Assembly: GCF_002906155.1 (NCBI RefSeq)
Contig: NZ_MUJK01000013.1
Location: 1 to 64,000 of the forward strand
Source: Pseudomonas laurylsulfativorans
Lineage (GTDB): Bacteria > Pseudomonadota > Gammaproteobacteria > Pseudomonadales > Pseudomonadaceae
Length of the DNA stretch: 64,000 bases
Direction of reading: 5' to 3'
Every line of letters begins with the position of its first letter. Positions within the stretch are counted from its first letter, which is position 1. Positions 1 through 8,557 of the stretch are shown piece by piece. Made by a program: the position numbers and the translations under genes. A model generated the notes under the pieces. It made no database searches. It had not been told where the DNA came from and worked only from the letters and a program-made list of their open reading frames with translations.

Positions 1-405
1 ATGTGAACGCCAAACTGTAGGAGCCGGCTTGCCGGCGATGGACTCAAGTGCGCCGCGTTTATCCAGTTCATGCGCGTTATCGTTAACGACCATCGCTGGC
101 AAGCCAGCTCCTACAAGAGGCCGCGTCGAATGATGTGAACGCCAAACTGTAGGAGCCGGCTTGCCGGCGATGGACTCAAGTGCGCCGCGTTTATTCAGTT
201 CACACGCGTTATCGTTAACGACCATCGCTGGCAAGCCAGCTCCTACAAGAGACCGCGTCGAATGATGTGAACGCTAAATTGTAGGAGCCGGCTTGCCGGC
301 GATGGGCTCAAGTGCGCCGCGTTTATCCGGTTCATACGCGTTATCGTTAACGACCATCGCTGCGATGCGGCGACCCGACAAGCCAGCTCCTACAAGGGAC
401 CATGT
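1..405. repeat. Tandem array of three REPIN units (132-bp period)
   Basis: Three head-to-tail copies start at 1, 133 and 265. Each unit has a left REP (GTAGGAGCCGGCTTGCCGG core), a spacer of about 48 bp containing CGTTAACGA, an inverted right REP ending in AGCTCCTAC, and a short linker. The third copy carries about 16 extra bases (near 360-376) inside its right arm. REPINs are non-autonomous elements thought to be moved by RAYT transposases; no such gene is in this window. The window edge may cut the array. Confidence 0.9.
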
Positions 406-464
406 CCACGTTGAAAATAAAGTGACGCTCCCCCGTTTTGAGGCAGGCCGGTTTGGCGCTCACT

Positions 465-2717
465 TCACTTCAGATACCACCCCCAGGGTTCGCCGTTGTA
501 GCGGGTGATCTGCTTGGTTTCCAGGTAGTTGTTGTAGCCCCATTCGCCCAGCTCACGACCGATCCCGCTTTGCTTGTAGCCACCCCACGGCGCTTCGACG
601 AAGGTCGGTTGCGAACAGTTGACCCAGACAATGCCGGCGCGAAATCCGCGAGCGACCCGTTCGCAACGCGGAATATCCCGGGACATGACCGCCGCCGCCA
701 ACCCGAACGGTGAGTCATTGGCCTGGCGCAGCGCTTCGGCTTCCGTGTCGAAGGCGCGTAGGCACACCACCGGCCCGAAAATCTCCTCACGCCACAAAGC
801 GCTGTCTTCAGGAACATCGGCGAAAATCGCCGGCGTCAGGTAATAACCCTTTTCCAGATAACCCGGCCGCACACCGCCCGAGACCAGTCGCGCACCCTCG
901 GCCTGGCCGGCGGCGATGGCCGCCAGCACCTTGTCCAGTTGCCCCTGACTGACCAGCGGCCCGAGCTTCACACCCTCCTCGAAACCCTGGCCAATCCGGA
1001 TCTGCTCAGTCGCGGCAATCAGGCGCTCCAGCAGCGCCGGGTACAACGCGCGTTCCACCAGCACCCGCGAAGTGGCTGAACAGACCTGGCCCTGGTTCCA
1101 GAAAATGCCAAACAGAATCCACTCCACCGCCGCTTCGAGGTCACTGTCGGCAAAGATCACGAAGGGGGATTTGCCGCCCAGTTCCAGGCTGATGTTTTTG
1201 ATCTCGCTGGCGGCGGCCTGCATGATCTTGCGTCCGGTCGGCACGCTGCCGGTGAAGGCAATCTTGTCGACATCCGGGTGTTCGGCCAGCGGTGCTCCCG
1301 CCTCGCGCCCCAGTCCCGTGACCACATTCAGCACCCCAGCCGGCAGCCCTGCCCTGTCGGCGATGCCCGCCAGTTCGAGGGCCGTCAGCGGCGTCAGTTC
1401 GGAAGGCTTGAGCACAACGGTGCAACCCGCTGCGAGCGCCGGCGCAACTTTCCACGAGGCCATCAGCATCGGGAAATTCCACGGGATGATCGCGGCGACC
1501 ACACCCACCGGTTCCTTGATCACCGATGACCTGAAACGCGCATCCGGCACCTCGATCGACTGTTCACTGTGTTGATCCGCCTGCTCGGCCAGCCCCGCAT
1601 AGAAGTCGAAGCAACCGGCGGTGTCGGCGATGTCCCAAAGCGCTTCCGGCAGCGGCTTGCCGTTGTCGCGCACTTCAATCGCGGCCAATTCATCCTGGCG
1701 GGTGCGAATGCCCTCGGCGATTTTCCTCAGCACTTGCGCCCGTCGCGTGCCGGACCAGCGGGGCCAGTCACCCTCGTCAAACGCCCGGCGCGCCGCCGCC
1801 ACGGCCAGGTCGATATCCTCTGCGGTCGCCGAGGCAACCTGCGCCAGCACCGACTCGTCACTCGGATCAAGCGTGTCGAAATCGCCGCGTTGAACCGGTG
1901 AGACCCACTCACCGCCGATGTACAACCGCTGGTAGTCACCCATGGGACACTCCTTGATCCTGCGCTGCCGACGCTGCTGGTACAGCTGTTCAGCGGCCTG
2001 CAATTGCTCACGGTCATTGACCCCGAGCACGTCGGCTTCCTCCACTTCCACGGCTGTCACCGCAATCCCTGCCTCGTTGGCCACCGCCACCGCATCGGTG
2101 AGGTAATACTCGCCCTGGGCATTGCGGTTGCCGATACGCTCCAGCAACCACAGGCAGGTATCGGCACGCAGGCCCATGACGCCGCCGTTGCAGAAGTTGA
2201 TGTCCAGCTCCTGCGGGCTGGCGTCTTTGGCTTCGCGGATGGCCCGCAGACGACCGTCCTTCACCAGCAATCGCCCATAGGGCCCCGGTTGCTGGGTATG
2301 GAAACCCGCCACCGCCACCGCTGCGCCGTCTATCAGTGCCCGACGCAAACGGTTCAAGGTCTGCGGCGTGATCAACGGCGAATCGCCGAACAGCACCAGC
2401 ACACAACCCTGCTCATGAGCCTCCAGTGCAGGCCGGGCCGCCAGCAACGCATGGGCCGTGCCCAGTTGCTCGTGCTGGGTAAACACCCGTGCCGTCGGTG
2501 CGACCTGATCCAGGTACTCGGCCACCAAACGGCCGCCGGCACCCAACACCACCGCCCGTTGCTCGATACCCGCCGCGTCCACCGCCGCCAGCACATGGCC
2601 GAGCAGCGGTCGATTGCCCACCGGGTGCAAGACCTTGGGCAGCGGCGAACGCATGCGCGTGCCCTGCCCGGCCGCCAGAATCACCGCCAGCGTCGGCCAA
2701 AACGTGTTGTCACTCAT
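465..2717 (-). CDS. Fused GlmU-like sugar nucleotidyltransferase / betaine (amino)aldehyde dehydrogenase
   Basis: One open frame of 750 residues joins two enzymes. Residues 1-250 match the pyrophosphorylase half of GlmU: ILAAGQGTRM at 13-22, then LPK, GDSPLIT near 111 and NAQGEYYLTD near 199. The left-handed beta-helix acetyltransferase half is absent. Residues 259-750 form a complete NAD-dependent aldehyde dehydrogenase with catalytic Glu512 (LELGGKS) and Cys546 (GQVCSATS). Its ending in PWGWY is typical of plant-type betaine/aminoaldehyde dehydrogenases. The start at 2717 has a strong AGGAGG site. An in-frame ATG at 1943 with its own AAGGAG could also yield the dehydrogenase alone. It is the last gene of the leftward cluster. 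The expected roles are sugar-1-phosphate to NDP-sugar, and aminoaldehyde to amino acid. The domains are clear; the substrates are inferred. Confidence 0.85.
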   Translation of the reverse strand: MSDNTFWPTLAVILAAGQGTRMRSPLPKVLHPVGNRPLLGHVLAAVDAAGIEQRAVVLGAGGRLVAEYLDQVAPTARVFTQHEQLGTAHALLAARPALEAHEQGCVLVLFGDSPLITPQTLNRLRRALIDGAAVAVAGFHTQQPGPYGRLLVKDGRLRAIREAKDASPQELDINFCNGGVMGLRADTCLWLLERIGNRNAQGEYYLTDAVAVANEAGIAVTAVEVEEADVLGVNDREQLQAAEQLYQQRRQRRIKECPMGDYQRLYIGGEWVSPVQRGDFDTLDPSDESVLAQVASATAEDIDLAVAAARRAFDEGDWPRWSGTRRAQVLRKIAEGIRTRQDELAAIEVRDNGKPLPEALWDIADTAGCFDFYAGLAEQADQHSEQSIEVPDARFRSSVIKEPVGVVAAIIPWNFPMLMASWKVAPALAAGCTVVLKPSELTPLTALELAGIADRAGLPAGVLNVVTGLGREAGAPLAEHPDVDKIAFTGSVPTGRKIMQAAASEIKNISLELGGKSPFVIFADSDLEAAVEWILFGIFWNQGQVCSATSRVLVERALYPALLERLIAATEQIRIGQGFEEGVKLGPLVSQGQLDKVLAAIAAGQAEGARLVSGGVRPGYLEKGYYLTPAIFADVPEDSALWREEIFGPVVCLRAFDTEAEALRQANDSPFGLAAAVMSRDIPRCERVARGFRAGIVWVNCSQPTFVEAPWGGYKQSGIGRELGEWGYNNYLETKQITRYNGEPWGWYLK
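1941..1955 (-). promoter_or_regulatory. Internal ribosome binding site and start codon of the dehydrogenase half
   Basis: On the minus strand AAGGAG (1950-1955) stands six bases before an in-frame ATG (1941-1943) at the junction of the fused gene. The following residues, MGDYQRLYIGGEW, look like a normal dehydrogenase N-terminus. This suggests that the two genes were once separate and that the upstream stop was lost, so both a fusion protein and a free dehydrogenase may be made. Confidence 0.6.
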
Positions 2718-2744
2718 CGCGATCCTCCTGTGTGCATCCCGGCT

Positions 2745-4253
2745 TCAGGCCGGATCGCGATAGAACACATCGTCGGCATACGGATACCACCAGTCCTGAA
2801 TCTTCGGTTGGTGGTCGATGATGACCATTTTCGAGCGGCGGAACGCTTCCAGCCCCTGACGCCCGAGTTCACGCCCCAGGCCAGACATTTTCCAGCCACC
2901 GAACGGCAACGCATCGTTGTCGATCAGCGGGTTGTTGACCCAGACCATCCCCGCTTCCAGACGCTCGGCGGCCTCCATGGCCTCGGCCAGATCCGTGGAA
3001 AACAGCGAAGCGCCAAGGCCGAACGGCGAGTCGTTGGCCAACCGCACCGCCTCGTCGAAATCGCTGACACGGCAGATCGCCGCCACCGGGCCAAAGCACT
3101 CTTCCTGAAGAATCGCCATGTCGCCGGTCACGCCGGTGAGGATGGTCGGCTCATAGAACCAGCCGACGCTGTGCCCGGGTGGAATCCGCCCGCCACAGAC
3201 CACTGTCGCGCCCTTGGCCACGGCGTCATCGACCAGGCGCATGACTTTATTGCGCGCCGCCTCGCTGACCATCGGCCCGATCTCCGAGCGTTCCAGGCCA
3301 TGACCGATGCGCAAGGCACGGGTGCGCTCGGCGAACCTGGCGACAAATTCGTCATGGATCTCGTCAACCACATAGAAGCGCTCGGCCGACGTGCAGATCT
3401 GCCCGCTCAGGTGGAACGCAGCGGTCACTGCGCCCGCCGCTGCCACTTCCAGCGGGGCATGTCTGGAGATGATCAACGGATCGCTGCCGCCGGCTTCGAT
3501 CACGCAAGGTTTCATCCGTTCGGCACAGGCCATCGCCACCGCTTTGCCTGCCGCCACGCTGCCGGTGAACGCCACGGCGTGGGTCTGAGCCGACTGCACC
3601 AGCTTCTGTGCCGTCGCTGCATCGCCCGGCACGCAAGACACCAGCCCCGGCAACAGCGCGGTGAAATGTTCCATGAACTTGAGGGTGCACAGGGTCGTGG
3701 CTTCCGCCGGTTTGATGATGCAGGCATTGCCCGCCGCCAGCGATGCAGCGACCGTCCAACACATCAGCAGGATCGGAAAGTTGAACGGCATGATGTGCAC
3801 GCTGACGCCATAGGGCTCATAGCGCACATGCTGGAACGAGCCGATCTGCGTGGTGCCGGCGACCTTGCCGGCATCGTCCCGGGCCATTTCCGCGTAGTAG
3901 CGAAAGATCGGCGCGCAGTTGGCCAACTCGCCCATGGCTTCGGGAAACGGCTTGCCCATTTCCAGGGTCATCAGGCGCGCCACTTCACGGTTGCAGGCCA
4001 CGTTCTGCTCGATGGCATTGGCCAGTTGATGCAGACGCGCGGCGCGGCTTTTGGCATCCACTACGCGCCATTGTTTTTGCGCGGCGGTGGCGGCATCGAT
4101 GGCCGCTTGCACATCGGCGTCGCCACACACGCCGACTTGCCCGACCGGTTGCAGGGTCGCCGGATCGAGCACCTCGCGCACGCGGCCATCGGTCAGCGGC
4201 AGGAACTCGGAATTGATGAAGCGCAAGGCAGAATCGCAGTTAAACGTGGCCAT
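2745..4253 (-). CDS. Aldehyde dehydrogenase family protein
   Basis: This 502-residue protein is a full-length NAD(P)-dependent aldehyde dehydrogenase. It has MPFNFP near 155, FTGS near 229, catalytic Glu253 in EAGGSDP and catalytic Cys287 in GQICTSAE, with FGGWKMSGLGRE near the C-terminus. It is only distantly similar to the dehydrogenase in the next gene, so the two probably act on different aldehydes or successive steps. The start at 4253 has AAGGA upstream and overlaps the end of the kinase gene by 14 bases, showing translational coupling. In this cluster the likely substrates are aldehydes released by the FAD amine oxidase encoded on the other arm; that is inference. Confidence 0.85.
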   Translation of the reverse strand: MATFNCDSALRFINSEFLPLTDGRVREVLDPATLQPVGQVGVCGDADVQAAIDAATAAQKQWRVVDAKSRAARLHQLANAIEQNVACNREVARLMTLEMGKPFPEAMGELANCAPIFRYYAEMARDDAGKVAGTTQIGSFQHVRYEPYGVSVHIMPFNFPILLMCWTVAASLAAGNACIIKPAEATTLCTLKFMEHFTALLPGLVSCVPGDAATAQKLVQSAQTHAVAFTGSVAAGKAVAMACAERMKPCVIEAGGSDPLIISRHAPLEVAAAGAVTAAFHLSGQICTSAERFYVVDEIHDEFVARFAERTRALRIGHGLERSEIGPMVSEAARNKVMRLVDDAVAKGATVVCGGRIPPGHSVGWFYEPTILTGVTGDMAILQEECFGPVAAICRVSDFDEAVRLANDSPFGLGASLFSTDLAEAMEAAERLEAGMVWVNNPLIDNDALPFGGWKMSGLGRELGRQGLEAFRRSKMVIIDHQPKIQDWWYPYADDVFYRDPA

Positions 4254-5307
4254 GGGATGATCCTTGAACCAATCGATAAGGGGTTTCACGCAATGTCGCC
4301 AGGGTCTCGGCGGGCAGTTCTTCACGCCAGCCCGGCACGTGCCGGTCAAGCCACTGGCGCAGCGGCACAAAGGCCTCGGCGTCCAGGGCACGGACAAACA
4401 AACCCAGGGTGTGCGGCAGATGCGCCAGGTAACCGTGCTTGCCGTCCCGCCCGGCCAGGCGCACGAAAATCCCCAGCACCTTGGCGTGACGTTGGGCGGC
4501 CAGGCGCCGGTAGTCTTCGAGAAAGCGCAGCGCATCCAGCTCCGGGCGCTGCAACAGGTAGTGGCTGATCAGGGCCACCCGCAGCGCCTCGGGCACATCA
4601 CGGCGAGCGTCTTCGAGCAGCGACATCAAGTCATACGCCGCCGCCCCGGCCAGCGCGTCCTGAAAATCCAGCAAGCCACAGGCCGCGACACCTTCGCGGC
4701 CTTGCAGCAGCATCAGGTTGTCGACATGAAAGTCGCGCAACACCAGGGCTTCGCGGCGTTTTGCGACATCGCGGCAGGCATCGGCAAACAACGCCAAATA
4801 CTCATCGCGCAGGGCCAGGGCCGCCTCTTCGCCGATCAACAACGGCACGTACCAATCAATAAAAAGAGCGTACTCGGCCGCCAGTCGCTGCTCGTCGTAA
4901 GGCGCCAGTTCCGTGGCGGGCGCTGCGCGATGCAACGCCACCAGCGTATCGACCGCCAGGTGATATAGCTCCGACTCCGAATGCCCGGCCAGCAGCAGCC
5001 GGGTGTAGGTGTCGTGACCGAAATCCTCGATCAGCGCCAGCCCCGCCGCCTCGTCCACCGCCAGCAAGGCCGGCGCGGACAGGCCCAGCCCCTGCAACTG
5101 CCGGGCGATGCGCACGAACGGGCCGATGGGTTCGCTGTCGGGCGGCGAATCCATCAGCAACAGACCGGCGCCGTCCAGGCGGAAATAACGCCGGGTCGAA
5201 GCATCCGCCGGCAAGGCGACCAGCAAGGCCCCGGCGAAACCGGCGCAAGCCAGAAAGGCTGCGCGCTGGTCCTCACGGGTTAGCGAAAACGCCAGTGCAT
5301 CTGTCAT
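4240..5307 (-). CDS. AmgK-like anomeric sugar kinase (aminoglycoside phosphotransferase fold)
   Basis: This 355-residue protein resembles AmgK, the Pseudomonas kinase that phosphorylates N-acetylmuramate or GlcNAc at C1 for cell-wall recycling. Visible motifs are DASTRRYFR near 35-43, LIEDFGHDTY near 92-101, the catalytic loop LRDFHVDNLML (Asp192, Asn197), the metal-binding LLDFQDA (Asp214, Asp217) and RHAKVLGIFVRL. The usual HRD of the loop is LRD here. Its partner in the AmgK/MurU pathway is a nucleotidyltransferase, and this cluster also encodes one, which supports sugar-1-phosphate followed by NDP-sugar. The start at 5307 lies five bases after the upstream cupin stop. This is a second, cluster-specific version and not the housekeeping amgK-murU pair. 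The exact sugar is unknown. Confidence 0.8.
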   Translation of the reverse strand: MTDALAFSLTREDQRAAFLACAGFAGALLVALPADASTRRYFRLDGAGLLLMDSPPDSEPIGPFVRIARQLQGLGLSAPALLAVDEAAGLALIEDFGHDTYTRLLLAGHSESELYHLAVDTLVALHRAAPATELAPYDEQRLAAEYALFIDWYVPLLIGEEAALALRDEYLALFADACRDVAKRREALVLRDFHVDNLMLLQGREGVAACGLLDFQDALAGAAAYDLMSLLEDARRDVPEALRVALISHYLLQRPELDALRFLEDYRRLAAQRHAKVLGIFVRLAGRDGKHGYLAHLPHTLGLFVRALDAEAFVPLRQWLDRHVPGWREELPAETLATLRETPYRLVQGSSHGHV

Positions 5308-5312
5308 GGCAG

Positions 5313-5657
5313 TCACCGGATCATGTAGACCTTTTTGATGGTCTCGTGGACGGTGCACACACCCTTCCAGTCCTTGCCGAAGAAGGCGGCGGTGTCCGGC
5401 TTGATCTCGATCACTTCACCGGACTCATGGACGTAAGTGCAGCGGCCTTCGAGGAAGTGGCAGAACTCGTCGCTGGTGACATGGCAGAACCACTTGCCGG
5501 GGGTGCAGATCCAGATGCCGCACTCGGACTGGCCTTCGGGCCCCTTGTGCAGCACCACGCCGGAAACACGGGACTCGCCTTCGAGCATGGTCGGGATCAC
5601 GCCCCAATCCTTGACGTCAGTGATGCTCAGCGGGTCGTACAGAAACGGGGTAGTCAT
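5313..5657 (-). CDS. Small Cupin_3 (DUF861) protein
   Basis: A 114-residue single-domain cupin. The pattern CTPGKWFCHVTSDEFCHFLEG followed by KPDTAAFFGKDWKG is typical of the Cupin_3 family, which includes EutQ-like and ureidoglycine-aminohydrolase-like proteins. Proteins of this type often sit beside amine oxidases and polyamine transporters, but their chemistry is mostly unproven. It is one of three Cupin_3 genes in the cluster and lies between a REPIN and the kinase gene, five bases from the latter. A metal-dependent isomerase, hydrolase or sensor role is possible. Confidence 0.8.
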   Translation of the reverse strand: MTTPFLYDPLSITDVKDWGVIPTMLEGESRVSGVVLHKGPEGQSECGIWICTPGKWFCHVTSDEFCHFLEGRCTYVHESGEVIEIKPDTAAFFGKDWKGVCTVHETIKKVYMIR

Positions 5658-5686
5658 GTGTCACTCTCCAAAAAAATCAGTTTTTT

Positions 5687-5784
5687 GTAGGAGCGAGCCT
5701 GCTCGCGATGGACGTCAACGATGACGCGCGCTGTCTGGATGACTGCGTTGTCCTGGCGTTTTTCGCGAGCAGGCTCGCTCCTAC
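5687..5784. repeat. REPIN, GTAGGAGCGAGCCTGCTCGCG class
   Basis: Two inverted REP arms (5687-5711 and about 5764-5784) are separated by a spacer of about 50 bp. The element sits between the two cupin genes of the operon and could form a long hairpin that tunes expression downstream. A near-identical element is at 48059-48156. Confidence 0.85.
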
Positions 5785-5800
5785 ATGGGGGTATGCAGGC

Positions 5801-6169
5801 TCAAGCGAGCATGTAAACGTTGCGCAAGGTTTCCCGGACGTCGCACTCACCCGTCCAGCCGGCCGGGAACAGCACCAGGGTGTTGGGGCGAACCTCGATC
5901 ACTTCGCCGTTGTCGTTGCGGTACGTAGCGTGGCCCGCAATGAAGTGGCACAACTCGTCCCGGGGAATCGACAGCCGCCAGCGCCCGGGGGTACACACCC
6001 ACAAGCCGGTTTCCGGGCTGTTGTTCGGGCCTTTGAACAGCAAGCGGCCGCTGGAATGCGAGACACCTTCGACGGCGTCGCTCTGCACGCCCCAGTCCAC
6101 AAGGTCGGTGCGGCTGCTGACCGCTTCGAGGTACGGCGTGATACCCGCCGTGGTAGATGAATCAGGCAT
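5801..6169 (-). CDS. Small Cupin_3 (DUF861) protein
   Basis: A 122-residue cupin clearly paralogous to the product of 5313-5657. Both share TxVDWGV-type starts, a GxLxxGP loop, WxCTPGxWxxxxxxDExCHFxxG and a C-terminal ET(I/L)xxVYM. The start at 6169 overlaps the upstream glycosyltransferase stop by eight bases, with AAGGTG as a plausible ribosome site. Two paralogous cupins in one transcript, with a third on the opposite arm, suggest related steps or a hetero-oligomer. The function is not known. Confidence 0.8.
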   Translation of the reverse strand: MPDSSTTAGITPYLEAVSSRTDLVDWGVQSDAVEGVSHSSGRLLFKGPNNSPETGLWVCTPGRWRLSIPRDELCHFIAGHATYRNDNGEVIEVRPNTLVLFPAGWTGECDVRETLRNVYMLA

Positions 6170-7445
6170 CGTTAAGCACCTTGTCGAGAATCGCGGCCGC
6201 GTCTTGCGGCCCTTTGCGTGATTGCATTTGCGCGCTGGTGCGCTGCAGGCGTTGGCGCATCGCCCCGTCGTTGAGGCACGCGTGCAGTTTTTCCGCGAGC
6301 TGCTCTTCGCTCCATTCGTAGCGGTCGAGCTTGAAGCCATGACCACTCTCTTCGGCACGCATGGCGTTGTCGTGGCCGTCCCAGACGTAGGACATGACGA
6401 TCGCCGGTTTGCCAAAGAACAGGCACTCGGTGAAGCTGTTGTTGCCGCCGTGGTGGATCACCGCGTCGACCTGGGCGATCACCGACGGCTGCGGGAACCA
6501 GTTGGAAATCTGCACGTTGTCCGGCAGATCGGTGTATTCGTCGAGGTGCTCGCCGACATTGAACAGCGCCCGGTACGGCAGCTTGCCCACCGCCTCGATC
6601 AGGCGCTTGAGCAGCTCGACATCGCCTGAGCCTAGGCTGCCAAAACTGGCGTAGAGCAACGGCTTGTCGTTATGGGCGCGGAACTGGGGGATCTCGTACG
6701 GCGTGTCGTGGCGCACGCAACCTTGCAGGTAATGGAAACGCTCGGCCGGCAGCGGATGGCGGCGGTCGAACTTGACCGCATCCGGGTACAGCAGCAGGTT
6801 CATGAACGGCGAGGCTTCAAAGAAGGTGCCTAGCGGATAAGGCGCCTCACCATGGGCCTGGAGGAACTGGTTGAAGTCCTCGTGGATCGGCCCGACCACC
6901 TCCTCGAAACGCTGGCGGAATTGCGCGTGGCCCGCCTTGTCGTCGATGCTCATGCCCGACAGGTGCGGCGGGATATCCGGGTCTTCGATCTCGTTTTCCG
7001 AGCAGGAAATGATCCGCACCCATGGCTTGCCGTATTGCTTGATCGCCGGGAACAGGATCACGTTGTCGACGCAGATCAGGTCAGGCTTGACCTTGTCCAG
7101 CACCGCCGGCAGGTCCTTTTGCGCCCACTTGGCGGTTTCGACGATGGCCGCCCAGCATTCCTTGACGTAGTTGTCGATCTGCTCCAGCGGCGACTTGCGG
7201 AAATTCGGAATGTGCCCGTTGATGAAGTCGACCCAGTAGCGAGCCATCTCTTCGGCCGGCATCGGCGCCGACATGTTGACCATGTGCTCCTCAAAACCAT
7301 AACCGGCGTAGACACCGCTCATGCCCGGGTCGGTCAAGAACACTGCTTTATGCCCCAGGGCTTCACAGGCCTGGGCGATACCGACTGAGTTCAGCGCCGG
7401 GCCGTAGGCGGCTTCCGGAAAGAATGCGATCACTTTCTGTTTCAT
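6162..7445 (-). CDS. GT1-family (MGT/UGT-type) glycosyltransferase
   Basis: This 427-residue protein has the GT-B fold of macrolide/UDP-glucuronosyl-type transferases. The N-terminal acceptor domain starts with VIAFFPEAAYGPALNSVGIA. The C-terminal donor site reads VDAVIHHGGNNSFTE, then FFGKPAIVM and WDGHDNAMRAEE, where H-D-N replaces the more common D/E-Q or Q-x-N of plant enzymes. Such enzymes transfer a sugar from an NDP-sugar to a small molecule in the cytoplasm. A sugar kinase and a nucleotidyltransferase in the same transcript would supply the donor. A paralogue is encoded at 12584-13867. The start at 7445 has AGGAG about nine bases upstream. The acceptor is unknown; an imported amine or polyamine is the contextual guess. 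Confidence 0.82.
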   Translation of the reverse strand: MKQKVIAFFPEAAYGPALNSVGIAQACEALGHKAVFLTDPGMSGVYAGYGFEEHMVNMSAPMPAEEMARYWVDFINGHIPNFRKSPLEQIDNYVKECWAAIVETAKWAQKDLPAVLDKVKPDLICVDNVILFPAIKQYGKPWVRIISCSENEIEDPDIPPHLSGMSIDDKAGHAQFRQRFEEVVGPIHEDFNQFLQAHGEAPYPLGTFFEASPFMNLLLYPDAVKFDRRHPLPAERFHYLQGCVRHDTPYEIPQFRAHNDKPLLYASFGSLGSGDVELLKRLIEAVGKLPYRALFNVGEHLDEYTDLPDNVQISNWFPQPSVIAQVDAVIHHGGNNSFTECLFFGKPAIVMSYVWDGHDNAMRAEESGHGFKLDRYEWSEEQLAEKLHACLNDGAMRQRLQRTSAQMQSRKGPQDAAAILDKVLNDA

Positions 7446-7477
7446 CGAGTGCTGCTCCTGCCTGGTCTTTTTATTGT

Positions 7478-8557
7478 TCAGCGCGTCAATACGCGGGCAT
7501 GCCGGGCTTGCCAGCCCAGCCGGATGGTCGTGTCGATTGCAAAATGGGCGAATTCAAACTGTGAGGACGGCACACGCACGATCAGCGGTTTTTCGCTGAG
7601 CGCTGTCTGCACATGCAGATTGGTATCGAGGCCGTGATAGGCGACTTCGACGATCTTGCCGCTGACCTGATTGGCGCAATCGCTGCCCTGCTCCGCCAGC
7701 ACTTGCAAGCGTTCGGGACGCACCACCACGGCGACGGCCTGGCCATTGACCAGCGGTGCGTCGGTTTCGACGCGCAGCTCCTGGCCGTTGACCCGCACCG
7801 AGTGCTGGCCCGAGCGCACGCCTTCGAGCAGGTTGCTGACGCCGATGAAGTTGGCGACAAAACGGCTGTTGGGGTTTTCGTAGAGCTCGGTCGGGCTGCC
7901 GCACTGGCACACCTTGCCGCCGTCGAGCACCGCCATGCGGTCGGACATGACCAGGGCTTCTTCCTGGTCGTGGGTGACGATGATGAAGGTGATGCCGCTC
8001 TCGTGTTGCAAGCGCTTGAGTTCCAGCTGCATCTTTTCCCGCAGCTTCTTGTCGAGGGCGCCCAAGGGTTCGTCGAGCAGCAACACTCGCGGACGCTTGA
8101 CCAGCGCCCGGGCCAGTGCCACCCGCTGACGCTGGCCGCCGGAGAGTTGATCGGGCTTGCGCTCGGCCAGCTCACCCAGTTGCGCGGTGCTGAGCACTTC
8201 ATCGACCCGACGACGGATTTCCGTTTCCGGCAGGCGCTCCATTTCCAGGCCGTAGGCGATGTTCTTGCGCACGGTCATGTTGGGGAACAGCGCGTAGGAC
8301 TGGAACATCAGGTTCAGCGGACGCTTGTTGGCCGGCAGCGGCGAGATGTCATTGCCGTCCAGGTAGATGCAGCCGCCGCTGGGCGTCTCGAAGCCGGCGA
8401 GCATGCGCAGCAAAGTGGTCTTGCCGCAGCCGGACGGCCCGAGCAGCGCGAAGAACTCGTTCTCGCGGATGCTCAGCGACACCTCGTTGACCGCCAGACC
8501 GTTGCCATAAGACTTGCTGACCTTATCCAGGATCAGTACCGCGGATGAATTATTCAT
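7478..8557 (-). CDS. Polyamine-type ABC transporter ATP-binding protein (PotA/PotG-like)
   Basis: A 359-residue ATPase with Walker A GPSGCGKT near 40-47, signature LSGGQRQRV at 138-146, Walker B LLLDEP at 159-164 and a C-terminal TOBE-type regulatory domain ending near 350. This architecture is that of the spermidine/putrescine importer ATPases. The start at 8557 overlaps the preceding permease gene by eight bases. It energises uptake through the two permeases and the binding protein encoded immediately upstream. Confidence 0.92.
   Translation of the reverse strand: MNNSSAVLILDKVSKSYGNGLAVNEVSLSIRENEFFALLGPSGCGKTTLLRMLAGFETPSGGCIYLDGNDISPLPANKRPLNLMFQSYALFPNMTVRKNIAYGLEMERLPETEIRRRVDEVLSTAQLGELAERKPDQLSGGQRQRVALARALVKRPRVLLLDEPLGALDKKLREKMQLELKRLQHESGITFIIVTHDQEEALVMSDRMAVLDGGKVCQCGSPTELYENPNSRFVANFIGVSNLLEGVRSGQHSVRVNGQELRVETDAPLVNGQAVAVVVRPERLQVLAEQGSDCANQVSGKIVEVAYHGLDTNLHVQTALSEKPLIVRVPSSQFEFAHFAIDTTIRLGWQARHARVLTR

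Noticed and set aside
2004..4568. An 854-codon open frame on the plus strand
   Set aside because: It is antisense to the nucleotidyltransferase, dehydrogenase and kinase genes. Its sequence is rich in Arg, His and Gln with no domain, as expected from the complement of high-GC coding DNA.
4240..5307. Housekeeping amgK of cell-wall recycling
   Set aside because: The gene is not beside murU, its N-terminus and catalytic loop differ, and it is embedded in the amine cluster. A specialised paralogue fits better.
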